The notes under the pieces were generated by a model. It saw only the letters and a program-made list of their open reading frames with translations, did no database searches and was not told the DNA's origin. DNA of 64,000 bases from Anaeramoeba flamelloides (lineage: Eukaryota > Metamonada > Anaeramoebidae), in assembly GCA_027625915.1 (NCBI GenBank), contig JANTQA010000036.1, forward strand, positions 10,375,001 to 10,439,000, given 5' to 3'. This document shows positions 11,338 to 22,900 of this stretch, piece after piece; the first letter of the stretch is position 1, and the number at the start of each line of letters is the position of its first letter. The position numbers and the translations under genes were made by a program.

Positions 11338-11750
11338 TCAGAGAACTCTATGTTTGACTAGACCTTGTTTAGGTACCCAAAAACTCTTTGTTTGTCTTTG
11401 TTAAACAGTTTATTTTTAATCAGAAATTGTCACTGAATTTATAGGTATATTTTTTAACTTTTTATTAATTCTCTGAGAGCAAAAAACGATCTTTAGCCTT
11501 AACCAATAGAATTCTTCTTGACTTCCTTTGGAAATTATTTTAGTGGACAAACACAAAGGTCTTGAATTATTAAGGTGGAATATTTTACAATTTGTTTTCA
11601 ATTTTGGTTTATTTCTTTACAAAAAAGAGTTTTTTCGGGATAGATTCTTCTTAAACTTGCTATTTTTTTATTTGATCCTTCAGACTGTGTATCTATTTTT
11701 GGCATAATCGGAAACCTCAATGAAGGACAGGTTATAGAATTGAAACAATG
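11338..11750. other. Intergenic DNA, no gene seen
   Basis: No convincing gene. Two short frames, one per strand, around 11204-11601 lack conserved features. Part of this may be the PSP1 gene promoter. Confidence 0.4.
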
Positions 11751-12230
11751 ATACTGTTGTCAAAATAACACCTGTAGGAAAAGTTTAATCGTTGTTTCAA
11801 AATAAAAAGTGTGTTTTTTTGTTACAGAAAAATTATATTTTAAATTATCCCAGAAACTGACAATAAAACCGAAGTTAATTGGGTAGTGATTTCTTAAAGT
11901 TTTGTTATTCAAAAAGAAATTCAAAAAATAAAGGATCAAATTGTGAAATTTATCTCAAAAAATAGAGTAGATTTTCGATAAAATTTATAATCTCATAAAA
12001 ATAAAAGAAATTTCAAAAAAATTGATAAAATTACTTAAAATTTATTTCTAATTGCATTCTTAATTTCAAATTTACTAAAAATATCAATTAGTTTACTTTC
12101 AAAATTGATTTGAATTTAGTAATACTACAAGGTAGTGAATTGGGTGTTACATTGGAACAAGAAGAAAACAAACATGGGTTATATTTTGAAACACAGATTC
12201 TAGTATGGATAACTCAATATTTTCATGTTT
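11751..12230 (+). mobile_element. Family C TA-flanked element, about 480 bp, copy 1
   Basis: Aligns by eye from end to end, in the same orientation, with 40740-41222. Shared blocks include TACTGTTGTCAAAATAA at the left end, GTTTCAAAATAAAAAG, AAGGATCAAATTGT, TTTATCTCAAAAAATAGAG, TTTACTTTCAAAATTGATTT and TTTTGAAACACAGATT near the right end. The ends resemble a Tc1/mariner-type inverted repeat (TAC(A/T)GT...TCAAAATAA). The small ORF at 12110-12292 lies in this repeat and is not conserved as protein. Confidence 0.65.
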
Positions 12231-13347
12231 TTAATCAGCTAAAATTTTTTGGCCTTTTAAATTCTAAAAAAAGAATTAATTGGAAGGATTAAAGTCATAA
12301 CCTTTTAGTAACCTTATTTGAATTTTTTAAAAAAATATTATTCAAACTCCAACATGAAGTAAATTAAATATTCGAAAAAATTCAATTAGTTACAAAGCAA
12401 AAAAAAAAAAAAATAAATTTGTTAGACTTAAGTTCAAACCATTGTGATCAACCCAAGACTTCATACCTTATTCTAGAAACAGAAGACTAAAACTTCAAGC
12501 TCATGATTTGTAATTAATCTGCTTAAAATTCGACAAAATCTTTTTTCTAATATCCAATAACCAAAATAACAAAAGTCAATAATTGTACCGAATATTTAAA
12601 ATATCCACCTTTTAGTTTTTTTTAAAAGAAGGTATTCAATTTAAAAGATCTGCATTGGTTCAAAAAATAAATAAATCTTAATTCCTACAATTTTTACAAT
12701 ATGAACACAAGAATAATTACAACAATAAAATAATAATTAATTTTTGAGCATTTCATGATATGCAATTTTCTTCATATTAAATCTATGTGTTACCACTAAA
12801 AATAAGAATTCCAGGCCTCAATATGTAAGTTGAAAATAATTGAAATAAGGATTGAAATTAAGGTCATGAATTCCAATTATCCAAAATTCTACATGGATAA
12901 ATATTTATCTAAAAACTTCTTAAAATGCTTATTCGATCTCAAAACAAAATATTTTTTTAAAAAAATTATTTAAAGGAGTAAATAATAGTATATATACTTT
13001 TAGGGAATAAAACAAAAAAATAAAGGAAAATATCAAAAACAAATTCCTATTTTTATTTTCTTTCTGAGTCAAAAATAAAATTAAAACCTTTTTTTTTAGA
13101 GCAAAATTTTTGATCAAATAACTATACTAACTGAATTATAACAACAATAATCACCACAACAACAACAATAAATTAATTAAAAATTGAAACTTTGAGTGAA
13201 TTTTTTGAGCTTTTTTTCAAAATCAAAAATCTTTTCTTTTGAATTGTGCCTTAATAAAACAAAACTTTGATTTACAAAAAGAATTTTTTTTTTTTTAAAA
13301 TTAAAAATACAGGAATAAAATCTTTTGAAATCAATAATTATTATTTT
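12231..13347. other. Intergenic DNA, no gene seen
   Basis: AT-rich DNA downstream of the minus-strand MED1 gene. No coding frame, RNA gene or repeat recognised. Confidence 0.45.
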
Positions 13348-15642
13348 TTATTTTTCAAATATTGTTTCTTTATCAACATTTAAATTGCTGACATACCTTC
13401 TTCTTTTAAATTGCTGTGAAGGGTTATAATCAATTATTTTGAAAATTAAAGGGAATAAATGAGGAATTGATCTTTTTTTTTGTAAAATTTCGAGTAATTG
13501 ACCTGCCCCCTCGATTTCTGTTTTATTATGGTTATCAATAAATTTCACCGATTCGACTTCTTGATATCCAATTTGTATTGTTATTGAAATGGTTCCGATG
13601 CCATTTTTTAAATTTAAAAAAGACATTTCAATGAATTTTGGAGGTTCTGTGCATATTTCAACACTGAAAAAAGAAGATTTCATAACAGAACCGTCTCCAA
13701 TATCCTTCTGATCACCCTTCTTATTTTTATCATCACCACCACCGCCACCATCCTCTTTCTTACCCTGTTCATCATTCTGTGCATTTTCGTCAACATTAAA
13801 ATTAAAATAATTATTATTATTTAATTTTTTTCTATTCATAAAATTTAAATTAGGATTAGAGTTTTTCTTTGAAAGATCTTTAAAGCAAGACAAAAACAGC
13901 TCATTAAACAATAATTGCTGTTTTATTAAATTTAACACCATGACAATATTTTCTGATTTCTTTAATGGTATTTTTTGAATAAAAACACCTGAATGGCATT
14001 CTCCAACAAGATGGAACATAATTTTGGAATTTTTTTGTTCTGGGCAATCAGCAAAGCATTGCAATTCATTCTTTAATAAATTTGGTACAAGGATATGCTC
14101 TAATAATCTATTTGGTTCATTTTTTTTCCTCTTTTTTTTATTCCCCTTTTGTGGCTTTTCTCGTAGAAAGGAAGTCGAGATCTTGGACAAAATTTCTTGA
14201 ATTTGTGAGATTGTTATTGGGAAAGAAGGCTTGAAGAATAAGGTTAATGTATAACTCGATAAAAGTTCTAATTTATTTTCATCTTTATTAATCAAACCGT
14301 TCCCAGTAGTTAAAATATTAGTATTCATTAAATTATTATTGTTAGTATTAATGCTATTGTTAGTATTTGTGCCAAGGCCAGTATCCGAAATAGCCAAAGA
14401 CGAATTTTGTTGGTTTAAGACATTCGAAGACAGTAGCTTCTGGTATGTGGTGTCAGTGACAGTAGTAGTAGTGGTAGCCCTGGTTAGAGTCCTTCCAATT
14501 AATGAAGGATGGAATTGATCCAGTTCCAATATTGCCTCATAAATTCTCCGTGTTTTTTGATCGCCTTCAATTTGTTTATAAAATTCAAGCACTGTTCCCT
14601 CACAACGCTTTGTAATAACTGCAAAATCTTTAGAAACTAATTGGCATAGCTTCGAATACGTTTTTTCCAAAAGTGATTTTAATTCTAAACCATTTTTTAA
14701 GCCAAAAATTTCATATAATGTAATTAATTTTTTGAATTTGAATTTAAAAATTTTTAATTCTGGATCTTTTTGATCGTTCAATACTTGCTTTAATTCCTGA
14801 TTAATAATTTCAAGAATTGGAATATTATTATTGTATTGGGACTCTATTTCTTTTTCTTTTTCTATTTCTTTTTCTTTTTCTTTTTCTTTTTCTGTTTCGC
14901 TTTCTGTTTCTTTGTTAATTTCAATTTCAATATCCATTTCGTTTGAATTATCTTTTTTTATTTCCTTTCCTTTTTCTTCAAATGTTTTTTCTTTCTTTTC
15001 AATTTCCTTTTCCTGTTCCTTTTCCTTTTCATTTTCGTTTTCATCATCTTCTTCTAAAATGGAATTAAATGTTACACTTTGTACAATACCTTCATAATCA
15101 ATCGCAAGATCTAAGAGTATTTGTTCATTGGCAAGAGTTATTAATACCTTTTCGTTGCTTTGCGTCATGTCCCATTCTAAATGCAAGTCAAGCGAGATCT
15201 TCTGTAATAATTTGACACGCTCATGAAGAGAAAAAGATAAGTGCGAGATGGACATTGTTTGGTTTTGCCTTTCAATCATTTTGAAACATTCACCAACTTC
15301 GTTTTTTAGTTTGACTGCCTTGGGGTGGTTTAACCAAAATTTATCCAATTCCCTGAAATGCTTTCTTAACGTTTCAATATATGTTTTTTTATGATGTGAC
15401 ATACCGCCCTGGTAGCGCAATAATAAAGTGTGGTTTGATAAAATATGTGAAAGATCATTGCAGTATTTGTCAAACAATGTCCTTTCGGTCTTGATGCCGA
15501 TCGATCCAAAGGAATGAAGATCGCCTTGTGGGATGTTCCTTAAAGACGAAATTCTTGTTTTCAATTTCTTTAAGATTGTGGATATTGATTGCAGTTCTTC
15601 GATTTCTTGATTATTGTTTGGAATTGGTTGTTCCAATTCCAT
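13348..15642 (-). CDS. MED1: Mediator complex subunit 1-like protein
   Basis: A 764-residue intronless gene. Several blocks fall in the order found in metazoan MED1 (Med1 domain): LAIDYEGIVQSVTF (around 175-190), then a helical block FKKLITLYEIFG, then FFKPSFPITISQIQEIL (around 470), then ENIVMVLNLIKQQLLF with NELFLSCFK (around 560-580), which resembles human VPLILNLIRHQVAYNTLIGSCVK, then a C-terminal FFSVEI...FIEMSF...IPHLFPLIFKIID block. MED1 sits in the middle module of Mediator and links regulators to RNA polymerase II in the nucleus. Protist-type insertions separate the blocks: a Glu/Lys run (about 196-267), a Thr/Val and Asn-rich linker (about 395-450) and an Asp/Gly-rich loop (about 617-640). 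No LxxLL nuclear-receptor boxes of the vertebrate type are apparent. The identification rests on remembered family patterns and is strong in the IVMVLNLI region and moderate elsewhere. Confidence 0.75.
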   Translation of the reverse strand: MELEQPIPNNNQEIEELQSISTILKKLKTRISSLRNIPQGDLHSFGSIGIKTERTLFDKYCNDLSHILSNHTLLLRYQGGMSHHKKTYIETLRKHFRELDKFWLNHPKAVKLKNEVGECFKMIERQNQTMSISHLSFSLHERVKLLQKISLDLHLEWDMTQSNEKVLITLANEQILLDLAIDYEGIVQSVTFNSILEEDDENENEKEKEQEKEIEKKEKTFEEKGKEIKKDNSNEMDIEIEINKETESETEKEKEKEKEIEKEKEIESQYNNNIPILEIINQELKQVLNDQKDPELKIFKFKFKKLITLYEIFGLKNGLELKSLLEKTYSKLCQLVSKDFAVITKRCEGTVLEFYKQIEGDQKTRRIYEAILELDQFHPSLIGRTLTRATTTTTVTDTTYQKLLSSNVLNQQNSSLAISDTGLGTNTNNSINTNNNNLMNTNILTTGNGLINKDENKLELLSSYTLTLFFKPSFPITISQIQEILSKISTSFLREKPQKGNKKKRKKNEPNRLLEHILVPNLLKNELQCFADCPEQKNSKIMFHLVGECHSGVFIQKIPLKKSENIVMVLNLIKQQLLFNELFLSCFKDLSKKNSNPNLNFMNRKKLNNNNYFNFNVDENAQNDEQGKKEDGGGGGDDKNKKGDQKDIGDGSVMKSSFFSVEICTEPPKFIEMSFLNLKNGIGTISITIQIGYQEVESVKFIDNHNKTEIEGAGQLLEILQKKRSIPHLFPLIFKIIDYNPSQQFKRRRYVSNLNVDKETIFEK

Positions 15643-15924
15643 TTTTTTATTCCTTTTAATTATAGATTTGTCCTTTGAAAAAGAAGAAGGGTGAATACTT
15701 TAAAAAATGATTTTTACTTTTGGGATTATTAATTATTAAGGGATTTGTTTTTTACCTTCATTTAATTAGCATCAGCTACACACAAACCTAACTTTAACCA
15801 AAGTCTCAAATTTGAATTTGTTTTGGTTCTTAAAAGCCAAAGCAAAGAGTAAAAATAATAAATCCTTGATTAATCTCGGTAATTACTGATGTCAATATAA
15901 TAGTTTTTAGAGCCTCAAAATATA

Positions 15925-16075
15925 TACTTCAATTAAAGTTGGTGCTTTTTTCTACTTCTTTTTCCAAAAAAATACATCTAAAATACTAACCAATAGTATA
16001 ACCTCAGACCCAAATCAATTTTGAAGCTTGAATTAAAGAGGGTATGGATATTTGATTTTTATGAATTGAAATTAG
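15925..16075 (-). repeat. Repeat fragment, inverted partner of 18205-18315
   Basis: Contains AATTAAAGTTGG, TTTTTTCTACTTCTTTTTCC and CCAATAGTATA, the reverse complement of the block at 18205-18315. The same core (AATTGATTTGG...GGTATACTAT) occurs in family C elements at 11751 and 40740, so this is a diverged or partial member. Confidence 0.55.
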
Positions 16076-16140
16076 TCAAAAATTTTTCAGATTTTTATCA
16101 ATTTTGAGAAAACATTTTTTTTTTATCATTAAAACATTAT

Positions 16141-16338
16141 TCAGTCAGTTTCACTTTTAAGAAACCAACTTTCAACCAAATTTAAAGCCCAAAAAATCTC
16201 AAATTAAGGCATAAAATTTGTAATTGTTTTTTTTACAATTTATTTTACTAGAATCCGATTTTTGTGCCTTAATTCGAGATTTTTATTATGTCTTAAATTT
16301 CGTTGAAAGTTTGTGCCTTAAAAATGGAACCGACTGTA
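16141..16338. mobile_element. About 198 bp hairpin MITE, CAGTCAGT family, copy 1
   Basis: The left end CAGTCAGTTTCACTTTTAAG is mirrored by CTTAAAAATGGAACCGACTG at the right end, and inner blocks such as AAATCTCAAATTAAGGCA also pair, so the whole element folds on itself. TA follows the right end; at the left the expected TA reads TT. A close relative is at 36411-36607. No coding capacity. Confidence 0.8.
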
Positions 16339-18204
16339 AAAAAAAAAAAAAAATACTTTTTGAGAAAAAGTTACAAATTAGTTCCTTTATTTTACTTATT
16401 TTCCTTTTCAATAATGGGCTTCAGGAAACCCATATCAGATTTACTTTTTGGTTATTACTGGCTTTGTTTTTTGATTTAATCTGTAAGATGTGTAGAAAAA
16501 ACACAAACAACTTTGTAATTTGATAATCGGATTTTATCATGTATGCGTAGATTAGTTATGGAACATTAGTTAAATATTTTGAGTTTTAATACTATTTTTT
16601 AATTAATTAATATCAAATTTCTAGTTTAATAAAGAAAATAATTTTTAAAAGATGATTATGTATTTTTTTTTTATCTTTAAAGAAGAAAATACATCTTTAT
16701 TATTTTGAAAATTAAATTTTGAGCAGCTTATTGAATTTTTTTTAAGTGTCAAAGGATATTTAAACATGGAAACCAAAACATGAGTTAATATTTAGATTGT
16801 GATAAGAAACAAGATAAATCCGAGTTAACTCTCAAAAATGTTATACTTTTAATTTTTTTTTTAAATTTTTTATATATAAAATTAGGTTTTGAATGAAGAA
16901 ATGTGTTCAATGAAAACTTTAAATCACCAAAAAGAGAATGATCAAAACAAACATAAGAAGATAAGTATTTTTACAAACTTTTTCCTTTTTAGAACTTTCA
17001 AGAAAGACCAAATTTCCTAGAAATACCTTTTTCAACCCATAATATAAAAAAAAACAATAAATAAAAGTATATTTTTTGAAGATTTATTTTATCTTTATCT
17101 TCTTATTTTAAATGTGACAATAAGATACCACGAACACCTAACCTACCCATTCCTATTCTTCTTCTTCTTATTTTATTTATTTTTTTTTTATGAAGAAAAA
17201 ACTTTATTTTTACAATGCATGGTCAGAATATTTTTTAAAAAACGAAGTAAAAATTAAGAGTGACTTTGGTAAAGATAAAATTCAAGTGATTATATAATAT
17301 AAATATAAAAAAAATAACTTCACAATATTTAATTAAGTGGAAAAGAATAAATTGTTTAAAAATTAAATGCTACGATCTAGATTTTTACAATTTATCGCCA
17401 AAAAAAGCATTTGAATACTGATCAAATGTTCATTCCTATAAATCTATTTTCAGCGGGGTAAGTATATTTTTATCAATTTTAAATACACTGATTTCTTATA
17501 AATTGAGTATTCAATCACCTCTTTGATTAAAAAAAAATTCTCTTATAAATAATTACAAGTGTCGAATATGGCTGAATATAATACATTTATATTCTAATTA
17601 AAAAAATGGAAATAATATAATTAAAAAAAATTGATTAAGAAAAATTACAAAAAATCCATTATATATAGGCCTTAAACAAATATTTGATACAACTTCTTTA
17701 TCTTTCCACCCACTTTATTTTAATTCTGAATGTAAATTGTTTTTATTAAAAAATTTTCTTGAAAAAAACACTTCCTTTTTCTGAAGTATTTCCAAAATTG
17801 ATTTTAATTTATATTTTAACACAATTCTTCTAATTTAGTTTTATCTAATTGAAATTGAATTTCAAAACCTTATATAAAAATATAGAATCATTTTATTTTA
17901 AGGAAGTTCCATTGCTAAAATCACATATCCAGATTATGGAAAACTGGTATTTCAAAATAAAAATATTTTTCTTTTTGTGTCTAGAAGATCCACAATCAAT
18001 GATAAGATAAAACTTTCAATAAATAAAAAGTACATACAATTATATATTTTTAAAATTCTTCAAGTCGTAAAGAAAATCTAAAAAAAGAAAGATCAACCCA
18101 GAAATTTTTCTTGAAAAAAAGAGCTGATTTTTGATATAATTTTTCTATACCAAACAAAGAATTTATATATAATCCAAATTTTAAATCTTTGACAAAAATC
18201 AATA

Positions 18205-18315
18205 ATTTTAACTTCATAATTGATTTGGATCTATTAAGGTATACTATTGGTAATTGAATTAGATGCTTTTTTTGGAAAAAGAAGTAGAAAAAAGAACCAA
18301 CTTTAATTGAAAAAC
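18205..18315 (+). repeat. Family C-related repeat fragment
   Basis: AATTGATTTGGATC, GGTATACTATTGGTA, GGAAAAAGAAGTAGAAAAAA and CCAACTTTAATTG mirror 15925-16075, and the first two blocks are shared with 41090-41130. The homology is about 110 bp, and clear ends were not found. Confidence 0.5.
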
Positions 18316-19945
18316 TTGTTTTAGGTTCTTAAAAAGGTATTTTTTGGTACCATTCTGATTCTATTCTCAAATTTATTAATCTTTTCAATTGTCAGAACAT
18401 TACTAAAATATATTTTTCTAACTATCACAAGATAATGAAACTTTGAAAAAAGAAAAACGATATAATATACTAGAACCAGTATCATTTTGTTTCACAAACT
18501 TTCGACTAAATTTAAGACAGAAAAAATAATTCTATATAAAACCCAAGAAATTTTTTGTTTTATTACATCTTTATAACAGTTTTATAACAAAATTTCCCTA
18601 TATAAGATGTTTTTTAATATTTTTTTTTAAAAAAAATAATCTTATAACAAGTTTATAACACGTTACAATTTTTATAACAGTTTTTATAGCAAACATTACT
18701 ATTCTACAAGTTGTTATTATAAGGTTTTATAATATTTTAAAAGTTTATAAAACCTTTATAACATGTTTATAGTATGTTATTAAAAACTTTTTGTTTTAGT
18801 ATGGTAAGATACAAATTGTTAAGAAGTTTTTTTTTTATTTGTAGTTTATGTTGGTATAATCCGATATAGTTATGCTCAAATTTTTAATTTTTTTGGCACT
18901 TAAATTTTATTTAAAGTTTATAACTCAGAAGTGGCCCTTACTTTTATGGTTCTGGCAAATATAAACTTTTATTTTTTGATATTATCACATTTGCATTCAA
19001 TAATAAAGGTCATATTTTCTTTAACCAAATCTAAAATAAATGGTTTGTATGAAAATTGGATTTTAAAATTCATTTTATTATATTTCTTTAGAAATAGAAA
19101 ATAATTTTTTACTCAAATATTTTTGAAATAAAATTTATCTCACATAGAATTTAAAATAACATTAAATAAAGAATAAAATTTGTTTTAAATTACACCGAAA
19201 AGATACAAAAATTTTTTTTTTAAATTTTTCTTGATCCAATAATTAATTATTTTAATTTCAATTTTTAATTGATATATAAACATAGCCCGAGAATATTTTT
19301 CACTCTCCTTATTTATTAATTGATGATTTAATTTGTGAAAGGAATGATTTTAATTTATGGACTTGGAATAAAGTGTGGTAGCCATAAATTAGTAAAATGT
19401 AAGAACTCACTTAAAACAGAATTATTACTAAGGTACCAAATTATTATTTGTAACACAAAAGAGTTGGTAGTTTTCAGAATAAAAAGCTTTTTGTAATCTG
19501 TAAAAAGAATCTTTAATTTTGTTTAAAGTTATTTGCTAAATTATTTCAAAAAAGAGGAAAAAGTAGCGAAAATTTTACCCTACTTTTTTCACAATTACCA
19601 GCAAAATTGGTCTCGATCTAATTTGTCTCCTATTTACTCTCTATTTAACAAATTTGTTAATTTGTAAATAACTTTTTCATTTTTCTCAAAGAATTAAAAA
19701 CTTCATCTTTGAAATTCTTATTTGTTAACAGATCAAATTTAAATTATGTGTAAAAAAACTCAAAATAAATAATTTTTTATTTTTGATCAACCAAAATTTC
19801 AACTTTTTTCAAGAAAAGCAATTTTTAAGTTGTTAAAATATTCCTAATTTTCTCCTGAAAGGAAAAAAGGAGATATTTATTTTTTCAATTTTTCTCTTTG
19901 TAATTTTCCAAATCAAGACTTTTTGAAATTTGAAAACAGACAACA

Positions 19946-22900
19946 ATGAGTTTAGTTAATAAAAAAACACACTCGTTTATTCCACAACGGATCTTCCGAA
20001 CATTCGAAAAAAAAAAAAAGATCTCGAAAAGAAGAAAAAGAAGAAAATCAATGAGTGTCTCTGTGACACAAGAACAAAGATCTGAATCCCAACTAAAGTT
20101 TCTGAAATCGCATTTCAATGGCTTAAAGATCCAAAAAAACCGATTAATCAACCTACCGAAAAAAAATACCAAACTTTTAACAAAATTTAATTCAATCCCT
20201 GATCGAATAATCCAACAGGAACTAGAAACCCAAAAATTAAAATTGGAATTAAAGTTTGTTTTAAATTCGATCCAAGAAACCAAAAAAGAAAAAGAACAAG
20301 AAAAAACAAACAAAAAAAAAAACAAAAACGAAGATCAAGAACAAAATTCAAATAATGAAATTTTGCAAAAAAAACTACAAAAAATCGAACATCTTCAAAA
20401 AACCCTCTGCAGATTAAAAAAAGCAGAAGCAAAAAAAAAAATCCAACAAGTCCTTGAAAAAAAGCAATGCAAATTGAAAATATTAACACAGGAAACAAAT
20501 GATTCTTTGCTAGAATTAAATGACTACAAAAAAACCATGGGAAAAGAAATAGAAAAAACAAATTTTTATTTGTTAAAAATGAGAAATACAAAGGAAGGAA
20601 AGGAAAAAGTAATGATCCAAGAGAAAATTTTAAAAAAGCTTTTCCATGAATATGGATTGCTTGATCGAAAGACGAAAAAGCTCCAGTTTGATATCAAAAA
20701 TCAAAAGGTGATTAAAAAAGATTTCCATGCTGTAGTCAGCAAGTTAAAACATTTGAAAATGAAAATCAAATTACAGACCACAGAATCACAAATACTGGAA
20801 ACTCAAATTCTTGAATACCGTGATTTTATAATGGTCACAGAAAGAAATGATATTTCTGATCTTGAAATATCAAATTTATTAATTAACGAATCTAGTGACT
20901 CAGACTCTTCGTCGGTTGGTAATTATGAAAAACACTATTTAAAGAATAAGACTAATTCTCAGAGCAATGATTTGAATCAAAAAATGTACTTAATGAAAAA
21001 AAAACCAAGCCATTCAATGTCTAATTTAGAAAACGAAGGGAAACCAAATAATCTTTATTTAGAGAACAATAATAAAGCCTTGTTAAAAAAACATTTCTCT
21101 ATAAATTCAGATCCTTTAGAATACAACCCGCTTTCTAGATTAAGAAAAACAATCAAAAAAGGTGAATTAAATAAGAAAACATTCAAACATAAATCTAATT
21201 CTTTCAATTCAATTTTCACTTTTTCAAGTCAAGATTTCTATTTGAAAAATAATAATACCAACAATGAGAAGGACGAAAGTAAAAATGAAAGTGGCAATGG
21301 AAATGGAAATGTAAATGAAATTGTAAATGAAAATGGACATGAGAATGGAAATGGAAACAGAAAGGAAAACGGAAACGGAAACGAAAACGAAAATATAAAT
21401 ATATCTGATCAAAAAAAAAAAAATAAATTAACACAGAAAAATAATCTTTCAATAAACCCAAATTTCGATAATAACAATAACATTGGACACAATAACGGCG
21501 TGTCTAAAAAATATTCAAATAATGACAATAGTCTTTCTCAAATAAACCATAAAAAAATCACATCACATAATTTAAAACAAAAGAAGAACATTAACCAGAT
21601 CGAAATCACTTCGTTAGAGATGTTATTAAGATTTTCAACAGGGGTTTCGTATTTTACAGAATTTTTAAGCCAACAATTAAATTTAGAAAATATATTATTT
21701 TTCCAAGCAGTGAAACAATTCAAAAGAAATTGCAAAACACAAAAGGTAAAACTTTCAAAAAATTTTATTTCTTGATTTTTATTATTTGATTTAATTCAAA
21801 TGTATCCAAATTAACTCGATTTATTACTTTTCATGTTTTTTTTGCAAGTTATTTTCGGAATTTCAAAACCAAAAGTTTTTCAAAGTTCCCATGAAATTTT
21901 TTAATACCTTAAGGATTTAAGCCCTAAATGAAATCTGAAGATATATTACAAAAACCCCACTTTCATTATGGCAAAAATGTTTACAGTTTGTTAAATAACC
22001 CCTTTCCACTGTTTTTTTTTTGTTTTTTTGAAAATTATATGTCCCCAAGGCCCAAAAAACACTAAAAATGGAAAAATGAACGAATACGTTACATTAAAAA
22101 AATTAAAAAAACCTGATGAAAAAATAAAAATAAATAAAGTTTCCATTCAACTTTTTCTTGAAAATATTTTTTGCCAAAATGATTGAATTCAAACTTGAAA
22201 TTACGTATATTTTTATAGACAATATCTTATTTTAACTCATTTACTAAAACAAATTGTAAATTATGGGAATTTTATTTTCACAAAAGGTACTAATTTGGTC
22301 TTCAAATGTTTTTTATTTATAAATGGCAAAAATAAAAAAAGTTATTTAAAAAAGATAAAATCCCTGGAAAAATATTCTAATTTAATATATTAACTTTTTC
22401 TTTGATTTCAAAATTTTCTCAACCCCAATTTTTCAAAAAAAAAAAAAAAAAAAAAAAGTGTACAGTAATTTCAAAAAATAATTTCGATATTCAAAAGTTG
22501 AGAGTGTTTTTATTCTAAAAAAAATTATACCAGTGGTTAATTGAATTAAGTTATAAGTTAGATTTCGAAAAATATTAATCATAAAAAAATAGTACTTTTT
22601 TATATTAAGGGCATATGTATTCTTTTTGTAAATAAAGGTTGTTTTTTTTTTAAAAAAAACCTTTTCAATTTTTCAATAACTGTGGTTTTTGGTTTTTATT
22701 TTGTGTTTAATGAAAAATAAAGTTCTAGTATAACTATACTATCAAACCAAACAATATTTACAATAGAGCATATTTATCCATATGTTTTTCTTCAACCTTC
22801 AAGACAAATCTCCTCATAGAAGAGATCTAACTTAACAAAATTTAAACAAATCAACACCAAAATTCACACCAACCAATTCTTTCAATTTGAATAAATACAC

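Larger units (their letters stand above)
15643..19945. other. Divergent intergenic region between MED1 and the RGS gene
   Basis: Both flanking genes read outwards, so two promoters lie here. Apart from three repeats listed separately (15925-16075, 16141-16338 and 18205-18315) I see only AT-rich DNA. The part 18560-18790 is rich in imperfect TTTATAACA units. The frame at 16224-16523 runs through a MITE and is spurious. Confidence 0.5.

Noticed and set aside
14831-15097. Ser/Phe-rich plus-strand frame
   Set aside because: Antisense of the Glu/Lys tract of the MED1 gene.
19885-20591. Phe-rich minus-strand frames
   Set aside because: Antisense of the Lys-rich coiled-coil part of the RGS-DUF547 gene.
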